Origin: Planctomycetota bacterium
GTDB taxonomy: Bacteria; Planctomycetota; Planctomycetia; Isosphaerales; Isosphaeraceae
NCBI GenBank assembly: GCA_021807585.1
Contig: JAKBCQ010000192.1
Coordinates: 1 to 6,078, forward strand
Length of the DNA stretch: 6,078 bases
Reading direction: 5' to 3'
Of this stretch, positions 1 to 6,078 are shown piece after piece. The notes beneath the pieces are model-generated. The model was not told the DNA's origin, did no database searches, and saw only the letters and a list, made by a program, of their open reading frames with translations. Every line of letters starts with the position of its first letter. The first letter of the stretch is position 1. The translations under genes were made by a program, and so were the position numbers.

Positions 1-1
1 C

Positions 2-571
2 CGGCGCATGGTTGATCCTGGCAATCTCGTCAAGTCCGACGATACGGTGCTTACCTCGATCGTCTCGTTCGATCCGCTTTATGTTTATTTCGACGTCGAC
101 GAGCATACCACATTGCGTATTCAACGGTTGATTCGAGAAGGGAGATTGCCGAATTACGAAAAGGGGGAGTTGACGGTCGCGGTCGGGCTCGCCGACGACG
201 ACAAGATTTTTCCCCTCAAAGGAAAGCTCAACTTCAGCGAGAATCAGCTCGACAGCGCGACCGGAACGTTGCGCGTGCGGGTTTCGATCCCAAACATCGA
301 ACCGAGGATCCTCTCGCCCGGAATGTTCGTCCGCGTCCGTTTTCCCGTCGGCGCGGCTCATCAGGCGATCGCGGTCGATAAAAAAGCGATCGGTATCGAT
401 CAGGGGCGTAATTATGTTTACGTGGTGAATTCAGAGAACAAAGTGGAATATCGCAGCGTCGAACTCGGCAATGAGACCGAGCACGGCAAGCGGGTGATCG
501 AATCGGGCGTCGCCCCCGGCGACCGCGTGATGATCGGCGATTTGCAACAGGTTCGACCTGGAGAGACGGTC
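2..571 (+). repeat. Adaptor module 1, right-hand part (copy 1 of a coding tandem duplication)
   Basis: This stretch encodes the beta-barrel and membrane-proximal part of the first adaptor module. It aligns with 1088-1675 at a constant offset of 1086 bases at its left end. The two share an exact 23-base run at 80-102 and 1166-1188, coding YVYFDVDE. By hand alignment about 60% of residues are identical over the first 48 positions. The lipoyl, hairpin and signal regions of this module lie left of the window. Confidence 0.85.
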
Positions 572-1789
572 GTCGTCGGCGCCGTCGAATCGCATAGACG
601 CGCTGCCGGAGTGTCCAAAAAGTCGAAGGGGGCTCCTCAGGCGGCCGTCGTCAAGTATCGCAAGCCCGTCGTCGAATCGGTGATCGACTTCGAGGATTTT
701 ATCGGTCAGACACAAGGAGTTTACTCGGTTTCGACCCGCGCCCGCGTCAGCGGGTATCTCGATCGCGTTTACTTTCGCGACGGCGATATGGTAAAAAAAG
801 GTGATCTCATGTTTTTGATTGATCCGCGCACATATCAAGCCGATCTTGATCGAGCCGAGGCGGCGCTGGCGCAGGCTAAGGCGCGATTTGATCGACTTGA
901 GAAGGATTATCAGCGTGCGCGGAGCCTCGCCGAACGGGGCGCTCTGAGCCCGCAAGATTTCGATCTCGTCGACGGCGATCACGCCGAAGCCGCCGCGGGT
1001 CTTCAGATCGCGCAGGCGAATCTTGATCTGGCGAAGCTCAATCTCGGCTTCACCAAGGTTGAAGCCGAGATCAGCGGACGTCTGAGCAGGCGGTTGGTCG
1101 ATCCCGGAAATCTCGTTCGCGCCGACGACACCATCCTCACGACGATCGTCTCGCTCGACCCGATGTATGTTTATTTCGACGTCGACGAACGCACGCTGCT
1201 CAAGCTGCGCCGGCTACGCCAGAAAGGTCAATTCAAAACCTATCAAGAAGAAGACAAGAAAGTACACGTGGGGCTCGCCGACGAGGACGATTATCCTCAT
1301 GTCGGTCGGATCGATTTTCGCGATAACAAACTCGACCCCAACACGGGAACGATCCGTGTGCGTGCGATTCTTCCCAACTCCGAGCCTCGGGTGTTTCATC
1401 CTGGTATGTTCGTCAAGGTGCGGCTGCCGACGAGCGGCGTTCGCAAGGCGCTGATGATCGACGAGGAGGCGACCGGTACCGATCAAGGGAAGAAATATGT
1501 TTGGATCGTTCAAGACGCGCCTCCCGCCCTGAAATTGCCTCCTTATATCGCGGTTCGCAAGGAGATCGAATACGGCCCGTTGCGCGATGGAATGCGCGAG
1601 GTGAAAAGCGGAGTCGACGCCGAAGATCGCGTGATCGTGCAGGGATTGCAACGGCTGAGGGAGGGAGTGCGGGTTGATCCACAGGTGTTGACTCGAACGC
1701 GCGTCAAACCCGCCGCGGCGAAATCGGCGACGACCGTCGATGATTCGACGGTCAAGCCCGCGAAGGCCCCGGATTCCACGAGCGGTTGA
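2..1789 (+). CDS. Tandem-fused RND efflux periplasmic adaptor (membrane fusion protein), 5' end outside the window
   Basis: Adaptor that would bridge an inner-membrane RND pump and an outer-membrane channel in the periplasm. The frame is open to the left edge. The first ATG (position 8) is not the start, because the RR-M-VDPGN around it matches RR-L-VDPGN in the middle of the second copy. Counting that Met as residue 1, residues 1-115 are a beta-barrel (FDPLYVYFDVDE, ATGTLRVRV, LSPGMFVRVRF) and 116-190 a membrane-proximal domain. Residues 195-211 are a basic linker. A second module follows: lipoyl half (VSGYLDRVYFRDGD, 247-260), alpha-hairpin about 277-346, second lipoyl half (ISGRLSRR, 355-362), beta-barrel about 383-477, membrane-proximal domain to about 555, then a Lys/Ala/Pro/Thr tail. 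The hairpin tip carries a full RxxxLxxxxxxS motif (R303, L307, S314), known in this family to dock TolC-type channels. Module 2 has no signal peptide of its own, so export must depend on the missing N-terminus. Family assignment is firm; substrate is unknown. Confidence 0.92.
   Translation, partial: RRMVDPGNLVKSDDTVLTSIVSFDPLYVYFDVDEHTTLRIQRLIREGRLPNYEKGELTVAVGLADDDKIFPLKGKLNFSENQLDSATGTLRVRVSIPNIEPRILSPGMFVRVRFPVGAAHQAIAVDKKAIGIDQGRNYVYVVNSENKVEYRSVELGNETEHGKRVIESGVAPGDRVMIGDLQQVRPGETVVVGAVESHRRAAGVSKKSKGAPQAAVVKYRKPVVESVIDFEDFIGQTQGVYSVSTRARVSGYLDRVYFRDGDMVKKGDLMFLIDPRTYQADLDRAEAALAQAKARFDRLEKDYQRARSLAERGALSPQDFDLVDGDHAEAAAGLQIAQANLDLAKLNLGFTKVEAEISGRLSRRLVDPGNLVRADDTILTTIVSLDPMYVYFDVDERTLLKLRRLRQKGQFKTYQEEDKKVHVGLADEDDYPHVGRIDFRDNKLDPNTGTIRVRAILPNSEPRVFHPGMFVKVRLPTSGVRKALMIDEEATGTDQGKKYVWIVQDAPPALKLPPYIAVRKEIEYGPLRDGMREVKSGVDAEDRVIVQGLQRLREGVRVDPQVLTRTRVKPAAAKSATTVDDSTVKPAKAPDSTSG
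1088..1675 (+). repeat. Adaptor module 2, matching part (copy 2 of the coding tandem duplication)
   Basis: This is the counterpart of copy 1, starting at the RR before LVDPGN and ending after the membrane-proximal domain. It differs mainly by about ten extra residues in the membrane-proximal domain (a Pro-rich stretch near 1516-1550, where module 1 has a short NSENK turn). Divergence at both DNA and protein level says the duplication is old and not an assembly stutter. Confidence 0.85.
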
Positions 1790-2013
1790 TCGACGCGGCG
1801 CGTTCGCGCGGTTTCGGAATTGAGTCGATCGGCGCGGGTCGATCGATCGAAAGATTTAAGAATCAGTTAATGAGATCGTTCAGATTGTTTGATCCTTGAT
1901 GACGGTTGGAAACGGCGGGAGACGAACGGATTGACGGTGGTGCGAGAGCGGCCGGGGCGAACGCGGCGTGACCGTGGCCGAGGCATGGTTTACGACAATC
2001 GGGGGCGACGACC
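1790..2013. other. 224-base non-coding gap between the adaptor and the first pump gene
   Basis: No credible gene lies here. The frame leading into the pump gene is closed by a TGA at 1969-1971 and holds no ATG or GTG after it. The sequence is mixed: GC-rich to about 1850, an AT-richer patch at about 1851-1900, then GC-rich again. A small inverted repeat lies at 1825-1846. I see no T-run after any hairpin and no paired -35/-10 boxes. The gap is long for an adaptor-pump pair, which usually sit close together, so a local promoter or mRNA control element is possible but not shown. Confidence 0.6.
1825..1846. repeat. Inverted repeat (7-bp stem, 8-base loop) in the adaptor-pump gap
   Basis: TCGATCG at 1825-1831 pairs with CGATCGA at 1840-1846, or alternatively with the overlapping copy at 1844-1850. 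It sits 35 bases after the adaptor stop. No T-run follows, so a classical intrinsic terminator is unlikely. It could be an operator, an mRNA processing or stabilising hairpin, or a by-product of the general abundance of CGATCG in this DNA. Confidence 0.3.
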
Positions 2014-2016
2014 TTG
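2001..2016 (+). promoter_or_regulatory. Weak ribosome binding site and TTG start of the first pump gene
   Basis: A GGGGG run at 2001-2005 stands 8 bases before TTG at 2014. TTG is chosen because the next residues (ISRFFIDRPIFA) line up without a gap with the ATG-started neighbour (ISHFFIDRPIFA) and with the usual N-terminus of this family. No in-frame ATG or GTG lies between the upstream stop (1969-1971) and this codon. Confidence 0.65.
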
Positions 2017-5000
2017 ATTTCGCGGTTTTTCATCGATCGGCCGATTTTCGCGACGGTGTTGTCCATTGTGATTACGCTGGCGGGGGGGATCGCGCTGTTC
2101 AACCTGCCGATCGCGCAGTACCCGCAGATCGCGCCTCCGACGATCCAGGTGAGCTGCAATTATCCGGGCGCGAGCGCCCAGGTCGTCGCCGAGACCGTCG
2201 CCGCGCCGATCGAGCAGCAGGTCAACGGCGTCGAGAACATGATTTACATGTCTTCGGCTTCGACAAACGACGGTTCGTATAGCCTCGACGTGACTTTCAA
2301 GAACGGCTTTGATTTAAATCTGGCGCAGGTGTTGGTGCAAAACCGCGTCAATCTCGCGGTGCCGCTTTTGCCCGACGTGATCAAACAGACGGGGGTGACG
2401 ACCAAAAAACGATCTCCCGACATCCTCCTCGTCGTCGCGGTCAACTCGCCGATCCTTCCCGGCGAATCGAAACCGCGATACAATCAATTATATCTTAGTA
2501 ATTATACTTACATGAAGATCCGCGACGTGATCGCGCGGCTGCCGGGAATCAGCGACGTGTTCATGTTGGGTCAGCGCGATTACAGCATGCGGATCTGGGT
2601 CGATCCCGACCAGCTCGCTTCGCGGAACATGACGGCGTCGGATGTCGCGCGGGCGATTCGCGAGCAGAACATGCCCGTCGCGACGGGACAGATCGGCCAG
2701 CCTCCCGTGCGGGAGGGACAGCCGATGCAGGTGACCCTCAGCACGCTCGGCAGGCTTTATACCACCGAACAGTTCGGCGAGATCGTCGTCAAAACCGGCC
2801 CCGAAGGTCGAATCACGCGCATCAAAGACGTCGCCAAAGTCGAGCTTGGCGCAAAAAATGAAGATATCAGTACGCGAGTGAACGGCAAGCCTTCGATCAG
2901 CATGGCGATCTTCCAGCTTCCCGATGCGAACGCGCTCGATTGCGCCGACATGGTGAAGGCGAAGATGGAGGAGCTCAAGGCCGATTTTCCGAGAGGGGTG
3001 GATTATGAGATCCGTTACGACACGACTCCGTTCATTAAAGAATCAATCGACGAGGTGTTCAAGACGTTGCGCGAGGCGGTGATTTTGGTTGCGGTCGTCG
3101 TGCTTTTGTTCTTGCAGAATTGGCGGTCGTCGGTGATTCCGCTCGTCGCGGTTCCGGTGGGGATCATCGGCACGTTCGCGGTGATGCTGGCGATGGGTTT
3201 CAGCATCAACAATCTCACGTTATTTGGTCTCGTGCTCGCGATCGGCATCGTCGTCGACGACGCGATCGTCGTCGTCGAATCGGTCGAGCATCACATCGAG
3301 CACGGGATGAATCCGCGCGAAGCGACGATCAAGGCGATGGACGAGGTGTCGGGGCCCATCGTCGCGATCGGCCTCGTGCTGACCGCGGTGTTCGTTCCGT
3401 GCGCATTCATCAGTGGAATCACCGGGCAATTTTACCGCCAGTTCGCGCTCACGATCGCGACGTCGACCGTGATCTCGGCGATCAACTCGCTCACGCTCAG
3501 CCCCGCGCTCGCCGCGATGCTGTTGCGACCGCGCGGTCAGGTCAATCCCCGCGACGTTCTGCCGCGACTCTTCTACCTGGGTCTCGGCTGTTGGTTTGGG
3601 AATGCATATTTTCACCCATACATCAGAGTCGTCCCCTCGCTGAGGCGCGTCGTCGTCCCTCGGCTTGAGAGCCTGTCCGCGCCGATCCACGATCGAATCA
3701 GTTGGACGGCGTGGATCGCGACAATCCTGGCCTCGGGGTGCGTTTTCGCGCTCGCGACGGGTCCGCTCAACTGGCTTTTGTCGACCTTTTTCGCGGTGTT
3801 CAACCAGGGGTTCAAGCTCTTCACGCGCGGATACGGTCGACTCGTCGGGCTCCTCTTGCGGATGAGCCTGCCGATCCTGGTGCTTTACGGCGGCCTGATT
3901 TATCTCACCTATCATCGATTCGTCGAGACCCCCAAAGGTTTCATCCCGTCGCAGGACATGGGATATCTACTTGTTAACATTCAATTACCCGATTCGGCTT
4001 CGGCGGAACGAACGAACGAGGTGATGAAAAAGCTCGAGATCATCGCGCGGGGTTCGAGCCGGCGTTATATCGGCACGCCGTGGCATTCCCAGGGGGTTCC
4101 GGGTGTGCGATACACCCAGACGATCTCGGGGCAATCGTTCCTTTTAAGCGCGTTCGGATCCAATTTTGGATCGATGTTCATCATTTTGGATGATTTCTCG
4201 AAGCGGCGCGGTCCCGGGCTTTACGGCGACGACATCGCGAACAAGCTTCGCGCCGCGTTCGCCAATCTTGTTCCCGAAGCCGCGGTGACGGTCTTCGGTC
4301 CTCCGCCGGTGCGCGGGGTCGGTCGCGCCGGCGGTTTCAAGGTGATGGTCGAGGATCGCGGCGACGTCGGCCTGACGACCCTTCAGGAACAGGCCGATTC
4401 GGTGATGAACAAGGGTAACGAGCTGATGTCCCAGGCCAAGCCCGCGAGCGCGAAGCCCGCTTGGTGGACGAATCTGACTGCGCAGCTGGGGATGAGCGGC
4501 GACTCCGAGGAGGAACAATCGCAGCCGCTGCTGATCGGGTTATTCTCGGTATTTCGAGCCAACGTCCCCCAGCTTTTCGCCGACGTCGACCGCAAGGAGT
4601 GTCTCGCCAAGCAGGTTGAGCTCAAAGATCTGTTCGATACGCTTCAGATCTATCTTGGTTCGCTTTATGTCAATGATTTCAATCTTTTTGGTCGCACGTG
4701 GCAGGTGATCGTCCAGGCGGACGAGGCGCATCGCAACAAGCTCGAGGACGTCGGCCGCTTGCGAGTGCGGAACGAGCAGGGACAAATGATCCCGATCGGC
4801 GCGCTCGCGAACGTTCGCGAGCAGAACGGTCCGCTCGTGCTCACGCGGTACAACATGTATCCCGCCGCGGCGATCAACGGATCGGCGGGTCCGGGGGTAA
4901 GTTCGGGTCAATCGATGTTGTATGTCGAAAAGATATGTGACGAAAATTTACTCAAGGCGATGTCGATCGAATGGACCGAGCTTTCGTATCTCGAGCGGGA

Positions 5001-5691
5001 GGCGGGCGACACCGCGATGATCATCTTCGGATTTGCGGTGATCATGGTTTTCCTTGTCCTGGCGGCGCAGTATGAAAGTTGGGCGTTGCCGCTCGCGGTC
5101 ATTCTCGTCGTGCCGCTTTGTCTTTTAAGCGGCGTGATCGGCGTGCAAATCGCCAAAATGGATATTAATATTTTTACTCAAATTGGATTCGTCGTCTTGG
5201 TGGGGTTGGCGAGCAAGAACGCGATATTGATCGTCGAGTTCGCCAAGGCGAAACGGCGGGACGGGTTGTCTCGCCGCGCCGCGACGCTCGACGCGTGCAC
5301 GCTTCGGCTCAGGCCGATCGTGATGACGTCGCTCGCGTTTATTTTGGGGGTGTTGCCGCTGTTGCTTTCGCAGGGTGCGGGCGCCGAGATGCGCAGGACG
5401 CTGGGAACGACGGTGTTCAGCGGGATGCTCGGCGTCACGCTGTTCGGCATCGTGCTCACGCCCGTTTTCTTTTTTATTATTGATTATTTAAGCGAGACGA
5501 AGTTTTTCAACGCCCCGATCGTGAGATGGATCTTCGATCTGCCGTTTTTCATACTTCGATTCGGCTATCATCAGGCGTTCGGCAAGTCGAGAGCGCGGCG
5601 AGCCGCGGAGATCGCGGCGTCCAAACCCGAATCCAAACCCGATCCGATCGACCCCGCCGACCCCGCGATCCCCGAGCTCGTCGAGAAATAA
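2014..5691 (+). CDS. RND efflux permease, HAE1/AcrB type, long form with loop insertions
   Basis: Inner-membrane proton-driven pump expected to work as a trimer with the upstream adaptor and an outer-membrane channel. Its 1225 residues exceed the usual 1040-1060. TM1 is about 10-28, the first porter region runs to about 345, and TM2-TM6 are about 351-500. TM7 is about 617-633, the second porter region follows, and TM8-TM12 are about 1001-1157. The proton relay is complete: D415 and D416 in GIVVDDAIVVVE (TM4), K1068 in ASKNAILIVEFAK (TM10), R1098 and T1105 in RLRPIVMTS (TM11). These match AcrB D407, D408, K940, R971 and T978. Extra length lies in a TM6-TM7 loop of about 90 residues (507-596, partly hydrophobic), an acidic insert near 806-838, and a C-terminal tail after 1160 rich in Lys, Asp and Pro. 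The start is TTG. Family is certain; substrate cannot be read from sequence. HAE1 members mostly export drugs and other amphiphiles. Confidence 0.96.
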   Translation: MISRFFIDRPIFATVLSIVITLAGGIALFNLPIAQYPQIAPPTIQVSCNYPGASAQVVAETVAAPIEQQVNGVENMIYMSSASTNDGSYSLDVTFKNGFDLNLAQVLVQNRVNLAVPLLPDVIKQTGVTTKKRSPDILLVVAVNSPILPGESKPRYNQLYLSNYTYMKIRDVIARLPGISDVFMLGQRDYSMRIWVDPDQLASRNMTASDVARAIREQNMPVATGQIGQPPVREGQPMQVTLSTLGRLYTTEQFGEIVVKTGPEGRITRIKDVAKVELGAKNEDISTRVNGKPSISMAIFQLPDANALDCADMVKAKMEELKADFPRGVDYEIRYDTTPFIKESIDEVFKTLREAVILVAVVVLLFLQNWRSSVIPLVAVPVGIIGTFAVMLAMGFSINNLTLFGLVLAIGIVVDDAIVVVESVEHHIEHGMNPREATIKAMDEVSGPIVAIGLVLTAVFVPCAFISGITGQFYRQFALTIATSTVISAINSLTLSPALAAMLLRPRGQVNPRDVLPRLFYLGLGCWFGNAYFHPYIRVVPSLRRVVVPRLESLSAPIHDRISWTAWIATILASGCVFALATGPLNWLLSTFFAVFNQGFKLFTRGYGRLVGLLLRMSLPILVLYGGLIYLTYHRFVETPKGFIPSQDMGYLLVNIQLPDSASAERTNEVMKKLEIIARGSSRRYIGTPWHSQGVPGVRYTQTISGQSFLLSAFGSNFGSMFIILDDFSKRRGPGLYGDDIANKLRAAFANLVPEAAVTVFGPPPVRGVGRAGGFKVMVEDRGDVGLTTLQEQADSVMNKGNELMSQAKPASAKPAWWTNLTAQLGMSGDSEEEQSQPLLIGLFSVFRANVPQLFADVDRKECLAKQVELKDLFDTLQIYLGSLYVNDFNLFGRTWQVIVQADEAHRNKLEDVGRLRVRNEQGQMIPIGALANVREQNGPLVLTRYNMYPAAAINGSAGPGVSSGQSMLYVEKICDENLLKAMSIEWTELSYLEREAGDTAMIIFGFAVIMVFLVLAAQYESWALPLAVILVVPLCLLSGVIGVQIAKMDINIFTQIGFVVLVGLASKNAILIVEFAKAKRRDGLSRRAATLDACTLRLRPIVMTSLAFILGVLPLLLSQGAGAEMRRTLGTTVFSGMLGVTLFGIVLTPVFFFIIDYLSETKFFNAPIVRWIFDLPFFILRFGYHQAFGKSRARRAAEIAASKPESKPDPIDPADPAIPELVEK

Positions 5692-5703
5692 AGAGACAAC
5701 ACT
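5692..5703 (+). promoter_or_regulatory. 12-base spacer with a modest ribosome binding site for the second pump gene
   Basis: The only sequence between the TAA of the first pump gene and the ATG of the second is 12 bases. It contains AGAGA 7-8 bases before the ATG, a partial Shine-Dalgarno match. The short gap indicates one transcript and probable translational coupling. Confidence 0.6.
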
Positions 5704-6078
5704 ATGATTTCTCACTTTTTCATTGATCGACCGATTTTCGCCTCGGTGCTTTCGATCGTCGTCACTCTTGCCGGCGGGATCGCGGTGTTCACGCTGCCGA
5801 TCGCGCAGTATCCCGACATCACGCCGCCGACGGTCGAGGTCGCGGGATACTATCCCGGCGCGAACGCTCAGGTCGTCGCCGACACGGTCGCGTCGCCGAT
5901 CGAGCAGCAGGTGAACGGCGTTGAAAATATGCTTTATATGTCGTCGCAATGTACCAACGACGGCGCGTACACGCTGACGGTCACGTTCAAAGTGGGCGTC
6001 GATCTCAACATGGCGCAGGTTCTGGTGCAAAACCGCGTTTCGCTCGCCGAGCCGATCCTTCCCGATCTCGTCAAACGC
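5704..6078 (+). CDS. Second RND efflux permease, HAE1/AcrB type, N-terminal 125 codons (runs off the right edge)
   Basis: The ATG opens MISHFFIDRPIFASVLSIVV, the standard cytoplasmic start and TM1 of an AcrB-type pump. It is followed by LPIAQYPDITPPTVEV, the PGANAQVVADTVASPIEQQVNG region and NMAQVLVQNRV of the first porter subdomain. The frame is open to the window end with no stop. It aligns with the upstream pump without a gap over all 125 residues. I count 30 differences, so about 76% identity, including changes at porter-surface positions (for example SCN to AGY at 47-49, and AS to QC at 82-83). It is a paralogue from an older duplication and most likely in the same operon. The proton-relay residues lie beyond the window, so its activity cannot be judged here. 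Confidence 0.93.
   Translation, partial: MISHFFIDRPIFASVLSIVVTLAGGIAVFTLPIAQYPDITPPTVEVAGYYPGANAQVVADTVASPIEQQVNGVENMLYMSSQCTNDGAYTLTVTFKVGVDLNMAQVLVQNRVSLAEPILPDLVKR

Noticed and set aside
8..10. ATG at position 8 as the adaptor start
   Set aside because: The frame is open to the left edge, and this Met aligns with an internal Leu of the second module just after the lipoyl motif. A protein starting here would lack signal peptide, hairpin and half the lipoyl domain.
611..613. GTG as an independent start for adaptor module 2
   Set aside because: The residues after it are basic and polar (VSKKSKGAPQ) with no signal peptide or lipobox, so a protein begun here would not reach the periplasm. There is no clear ribosome binding site.
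790..798. A7 run in the pattern A-AAA-AAA as a programmed frameshift site
   Set aside because: It encodes the ordinary VKKGD motif of adaptors, and a -1 shift meets a TGA almost at once. No stem-loop or alternative product is evident.
1798..1809. GCGCG-TT-CGCGC hairpin after the adaptor stop as a terminator
   Set aside because: The loop is too short for the full stem, leaving about 4 bp, and no T-run follows.
1931..1936. TTGACG as a -35 promoter box
   Set aside because: No -10-like hexamer lies 16-18 bases downstream; that stretch is GC-rich.
1863..2159. Minus-strand open frame of 98 codons across the gap
   Set aside because: It overlaps the well-supported pump start, resembles no family I know and has no ribosome binding site I can see. 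It is an antisense shadow.
3249..3262. Perfect 14-base palindrome CGTCGTCGACGACG
   Set aside because: It encodes V-V-D-D of the essential TM4 motif. GTC and GAC are reverse complements, so the palindrome follows from codon choice.
3220..3915. Minus-strand open frame of 231 codons inside the pump gene
   Set aside because: It is a long antisense shadow caused by high GC. Its product is a low-complexity Arg/Asp/His-rich string, while the plus strand carries conserved TM4-TM7 motifs.
5488..6030. Minus-strand open frame of 180 codons over the pump-pump junction
   Set aside because: It is antisense to two clearly coding regions, with Arg/Asp/His-rich composition typical of GC-rich shadows.

Overview
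The window is a GC-rich stretch (by eye about 60% G+C, with heavy use of ATC, GTC, GAC and NCG codons) that holds one plus-strand gene cluster for a Gram-negative-type tripartite RND efflux pump. Details of the pump protein suggest a planctomycete-like host: a long loop between TM6 and TM7, wording around the PC1 domain such as ISGQSF and SNFGSMF, and a long charged C-terminal tail. This taxonomic guess comes from remembered family sequences and is only moderately secure.

Layout: (1) From the left edge to 1789 is the 3' part of a periplasmic adaptor gene (membrane fusion protein, AcrA/HlyD type). It is a tandem fusion. The tail of a first adaptor runs, through a short basic linker and with no stop or plausible restart, into a second adaptor module that has lipoyl, hairpin, beta-barrel and membrane-proximal domains. 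The real start lies left of the window. (2) 1790-2013 is a 224-base non-coding gap with a small GATC-rich inverted repeat and no convincing promoter or terminator. (3) 2014-5691 is a complete RND permease of the HAE1/AcrB type, 1225 residues, with a TTG start and all proton-relay residues present. (4) 5704 to the right edge is the first 125 codons of a second, paralogous RND permease, 12 bases downstream and about 76% identical to the first over this stretch.

The adaptor carries substrate and contacts from the inner-membrane pump to an outer-membrane channel. The pump uses the proton gradient to move amphiphilic compounds out of the periplasm or inner-membrane leaflet. No outer-membrane factor (TolC-like) gene and no regulator are inside the window. 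What stands out is the matched doubling: two adaptors joined in one chain, followed by two paralogous pumps. This would fit a pump built from unlike subunits, comparable in principle to MdtABC (two RND subunits) or TriABC (two adaptors), but with the adaptors covalently linked. That functional reading is inference. I see no RNA genes, CRISPR arrays or mobile elements.
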